From Stichopus chloronotus (taxonomy: Eukaryota > Echinodermata > Holothuroidea > Aspidochirotida > Stichopodidae), in assembly GCA_021234535.1 (NCBI GenBank), contig CM037840.1, forward strand, positions 12,913,415 through 12,977,414: a DNA stretch of 64,000 nucleotides, read 5' to 3'. The translations under genes and the position numbers were made by a program. Shown piece after piece: positions 60,061 through 64,000 of this stretch; position 1 is the first letter of the stretch; each line of letters starts with the position of its first letter. Under the pieces are notes generated by a model. That model had not been told where the DNA came from. It made no database searches and worked only from the letters and a program-made list of their open reading frames with translations.

Positions 60061-61690
60061 TGTGTGTGTGACGGTGTGTGCGTGTGTACAACGGAACTTG
60101 TCCCACGATCTCCTACTAAACGATAAGTCGGATGAACCTCAAGCGTAGTGGATAGTTGCACGGGTATGACGTTATAGGTCAAAGGTCAAAAGTCACAGGT
60201 TATGTAAACCAAAAATACATTTTAGCATTATCTCAATGTGTGAATATCTTAGGGTTATAAAACTACCATATATAAACTGTAGAAATACCAGAAATGTTTT
60301 AAAATCATTGATGACGTCACCCTGTCAAAGGTCACGTGGTTAATGGTCAAATCGGCAAAAATGGTCTAAAACGTGTGTCACGATATCCCCCTAGACGTTA
60401 AGTCTGATAACCTCCAAACTTGGTGGGAAGATGCCGCGGTTTGTCCTATAGTGTCTGACCGATGACGTCAAGGTCACAGTTCAGGAAGCCAAAAGGCACA
60501 TTTTTAGCATTATCTTAATTTGTGAACATCCTCGGGTTATAAAAGTACCATATATGTAAAGAAGGCAAAACCTGAAATTTTTCAAACATGTTGATGATGT
60601 CACCAGGTCAAAGGTCACGTGATTAATGGTCAAATCGGCCAAAATGGTCCTAAAATTGTGTCACGATCTCCTCCTAGACTGTAAGTCGGACAAACTTTAA
60701 ACATGGTTGGTATGTGCCGGGTTATGTCATAAAGTGTCAGCCCGACCGATGACTTCATAGGTCTAAGTTCACTGTTCATGAAAGCCAAAAAACACATTTT
60801 TTAGCATTATCTCAATATGTGAATATCCTACAGTTATAAAACTGCCATAAATATGGACAGTACACAATACCCGAAATTTTCTAAACAAGTCACCACGTCA
60901 AAGCTCACGTGATTAATAGTTGAATCGGCAAAAATGGTCCTAGAGGTGTGTCACGATCTCCTCCTAGACGGTAAGGCCGATAAACTTTAAACATGGTTCT
61001 GTATAAACCGGGTTATGTGATATAGTGTCCGCCCGACTGATGCCGTATAAGTCAAAGGTCAACAGTCACATGTCATGAAAACCAAAAACACATTTTTGCA
61101 TTATCTCAATGTGTGAATACCCTAGAGTGATAAAATTACCATATATAGAAAGTAGACAACACCAGATATTTTTAAAAATTGATGACTTCACCAGGTCAAA
61201 GATTACGTGATTGACGGTCAAATCGACAAAAATGGTCTAAAAATTTGTCACGATTTCCTCCTAGACGGTAAGTCGAATGACCTTCAAAATTGGAAGCTTG
61301 GTGCCCTGTTGTATATGTTGTACAGTGCCTGTTATGTTGTATGGTGCCCGCCAGAGTTATATGACGTCATATGTCAAAGGTCAGGGTTCTCAGGTCATGA
61401 AAGCATAAAACAATTTTTAGCATTTTCTCTATGTGTGAATATCCTAAGAGATGTAAAACTATCATTTATAAACAGTAGAGGATACAATAATTTTTTAATA
61501 TTGATGGCAGCACGAGGTCAAAGGTTACGTGTTCAAAGCTCAAAATGGCAATAATGCTTTGAAAACGTGTGTCACTATCTCTTCCTAGACGATAAATCGC
61601 ATGAACTTCAAAGTTGGTGGGTGAGTGTCCGGTTACAAGCGGAAATGTCCAATTGATGACATCGCAGGTCAAGGGCAAAGATCATGATTA
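60061..61690 (+). repeat. Array of ~275-325-bp repeats, six monomers
   Basis: The anchor 'cacgatctcctcctagac' and variants occurs near 60104, 60380, 60664, 60953, 61249 and 61573. Every monomer has, in order, the anchor, 'aaacttcaaacttggtggg', 'tgacgtcataggtcaaaggt', 'attatctcaatgtgtgaata', 'ataaaactaccatatata' and 'caggtcaaaggtcacgtgat'. Monomers are diverged by substitutions and indels, so the array is old. The open frame at 61.2-61.55 kb lies inside it and is not a gene. Confidence 0.8.
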
Positions 61691-64000
61691 CTGTAACTCA
61701 TCATATAGTGTTAGGAGGTGGTAGTACATGGTGTCAACATAACTTCTGCACATTTGCCTTTCCATGAATGTGACACGGTATTTCAATCTATACAACCAGA
61801 TCTGTGTTGAGTGTTAACGTCTGGTAGCAATGTCATTTCCAGTTCATTGATAATACGTACCTTCACTCAGTATACGTTTACAACGTATAGCATGGATGTG
61901 TAAAACTTCCCGCATCTAACGTAAAAACCTTGGAATTTCAAGCTGTTGTAAATTCAAAATCCCTGAAAATCATATATCTTGTTTTCGCAAGCCTAAAATT
62001 CGATTTTACTAGCAATTCGATCCAATATGCCATAGATTGTACCTCGAAATCTGTTATTTTAAGCAACATTTACTTGAGTTAACGATACGATGTAATCCTG
62101 CCAAACTTCGCGCATCTTACTAACGTTGGCATGACAATCATCACATGACGAGTGACCTTTTAAAAGAATCCTGTGCCTACACATACAGCAAAAATATGGG
62201 AACAAGCTAGCAACAAAAATGGTTAGGATAAAATCCACTGAACAGTCAAAATCATGACTGGAAAATTTGTAACATTCGGCGGAATCTGCGGATGCTCTAG
62301 GCCTTGCCTACCTCACCCATGCAAATGGAGCACTGTAAAGATGACTAGTCAGACAAGGGCGATTAAATATAGTGTGTTAGGTTTCTTTTCAGTCATTTCA
62401 AGGCACTGTAGTAAAAAATTTGTCCAGCTAGTTAGGTCATCGAATTTTAGGGCTTATTTTTTAGGGATGCGTGAAGTTTGGCAGTGCGCGAAGTTTGCTG
62501 TATGTACTATACATAATAGAGTAGATCTATAGCACAATTGTTCAAGAACTCGAGATGTTTACACATGGTGAAGTAAATATTGAGCCACGCATAGCGCGCT
62601 TTTAACGGCACACATAGGATCCACAGTGACGAGGCTTGCGGATATAAGGGATACTCTGACGCTCACGCGTTTTCTGTGAATACTTTTGACGCACGCTCGA
62701 TATCCATGCACATGTGTACGCACATGCATGTGGCTGTGCCGTTAGATGTTTGCGAGGTGTGTTTCAGTACTATGTCATTAAGTAACTGAATCACTGATGA
62801 AATATATACCTCAGGGTAGTTGGGGAGAATGGATACGCTAGGGATAGGACGAGATCTGCAACTCCGTGGATTGCCTACTTGATTTCGTTTTTTTTCTCCT
62901 CACATTCGCTTTTGTTTTCTTTTTTCTCCTCACATTCATTTTTGTTCCACATTCATTTTTTGTCCCACAATTTTTTTTTGTCAAGGCAAAAAATGTTCTA
63001 CGTGTTTTCTTCTTTTTTTTTTCTCATGGCCTGTATTTTATGTGTGTGTGTGTTTCCCTTACCTTGACACATTAAACAAGTTGCTACTTTAGTTTCAGCA
63101 ATTGCTTATAAGTGAACAACTCTGTTAGTCGCTCATGAGTCATGATGTAGTTCTAATTAGCCTATATGCACCTAGGCAGATCCAGGATTTTTTTTTTTTT
63201 TTTTTTGTGCACCAGATTCATTTATAGAGACGGGTGTTGTCTATTTGAAGGATTCATATATAAACACGGTGCTCTCAGTAAGCTTTAAGAGTTTCTACAT
63301 CAAAACCACGACCAGGGAAGGAAGCTTTGAATAGCAAATTAAAGGAACAAATAAAAAGAAAATATTTATTTAAAAAACTAGGTGAAAAAATAACATAACT
63401 TTGATAAGTACAGTAGATTTGTGTCGATATAAAGTATTCCCGAGATTTCTTTAAAATAATAGCTTGAAGCACTTTCCAGTCCCTTGTCATATTCTTTTTA
63501 CTTTTCAATCTGACAGTAATCCACCCTAGTACGTGAAAATTTTATTCTTGGAAATTTTAGGCACATTCATCTGCAAGGAATCTCTCTTGATTTGCTACCT
63601 GTGATCTTTTAAATCATGCATTTTTCCAATTCACAGTTTAAGAACACTGTATAGGTTGTAGAGATCATCTCCTAGTGTTCTTTAAAATACTAATGTAGAT
63701 TATCGACAAGCGACAAGCTGGAAGTGCAATGCAAGAAAATTTCATGTGAACTGGATTCGTTAATATGTATTTCGCACCATAATGTGTTAGGTGTACATAC
63801 ACATAAATGTATTGTAGATAGTACTGACGCTGCAAACATAATACTGCAACTGTATGAATTCGTGATTGTCCCCCCAATACTTTTCCTTCCAAAACCTGTC
63901 GTGTGAGAGCGTGTGTTGTTTTTCTTGTATTTTATCACACAATGTTTGTTATCAGTGTTGATAAAATGAGTTGTTTGTGTTCTTTAGCAAAGTACATGGC
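61691..64000. other. Intergenic, no gene recognised
   Basis: A 10-bp inverted repeat taacggcaca / tgtgccgtta lies near 62600 and 62735 in a locally GC-richer part. A T-rich stretch at 62885-63025 creates Phe/Ser-rich frames that are not genes. A T-run is at 63190-63206. The open frames at 62.25-62.53 and 63.3-63.9 kb have no recognised similarity. Confidence 0.5.

Noticed and set aside
61207..61554. 115-codon open frame
   Set aside because: It lies wholly within diverged monomers of the ~300-bp tandem repeat.
62866..63075. Phe-rich 'membrane protein' frames
   Set aside because: T-rich low-complexity DNA; two frames in the same stretch both look hydrophobic for that reason.
1..64000. CRISPR array, operon or prokaryotic gene cluster
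   Set aside because: No short regularly spaced identical repeats with unique spacers, and genes are intron-split; the DNA is eukaryotic.

Overview
The window looks like nuclear DNA of a marine deuterostome invertebrate, most likely an echinoderm and plausibly a sea cucumber. It is AT-rich, genes are split by kilobase-scale introns with GT/AG borders, and intergenic DNA is packed with diverged interspersed and tandem repeats. The organism call rests on overall character and on remembered resemblance of the TRIM, tyrosine-recombinase-like and LINE remnants to echinoderm sequences; no search was run. There is no bacterial gene organisation, no tRNA or rRNA gene and no CRISPR array.

Layout. 0-16 kb (+ strand): a C2H2 zinc-finger transcription-factor locus. 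The core is an exon at 11931-12038 and a last exon at 14490-15891 with an acidic region and twelve tandem fingers. Three separate 5' coding modules upstream (1301-1935, 6085-6959, 9355-9394) all end in the phase that the 11931 exon needs, which suggests alternative promoters or first exons. The last exon carries an apparent one-base frame break between the acidic part and the fingers. 16-18 kb: a decayed hAT DNA transposon with transposase remnant on the minus strand and recognisable terminal inverted repeats. 18-25 kb: no gene; a ~60-bp minisatellite interrupted by a head-to-tail concatemer of a short inverted-repeat element, a microsatellite, and repeats shared with 6-9 kb.

25.4-37.8 kb (+): a complete three-exon Golgi carbohydrate sulfotransferase gene encoding a 394-residue type II membrane protein. 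Intron 1 holds a tandem duplication, one copy of which is split by a fold-back MITE. Intron 2 holds an array of ~295-bp repeats and a minus-strand non-LTR retrotransposon (33.4-36.0 kb). 40.5-42.6 kb (+): a spliced gene or pseudogene of a tyrosine-recombinase-like, mobile-element-derived family, with frameshifts and a probable loss of a catalytic arginine.

43-64 kb: no intact gene recognised. It contains a ~115-bp minisatellite (44.7-45.3 kb), a second fold-back MITE copy (48.5 kb), a TRIM (RING/B-box) pseudogene (53.4-54.0 kb), a ~158-bp satellite (54.9-55.7 kb), a CTGT/CCAT microsatellite (57.9 kb) and a six-monomer array of ~275-325-bp repeats (60.1-61.7 kb). Those arrays and a second dispersed repeat family are full of AGGTCA half-sites in DR1 and DR4 arrangement, with TGACGTCA and CACGTG motifs. 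Whether this is regulatory or just repeat sequence is the most interesting open question here, together with the alternative zinc-finger N-termini and the tandem inverted-repeat concatemer. The three gene loci are unrelated in function and do not form a pathway.
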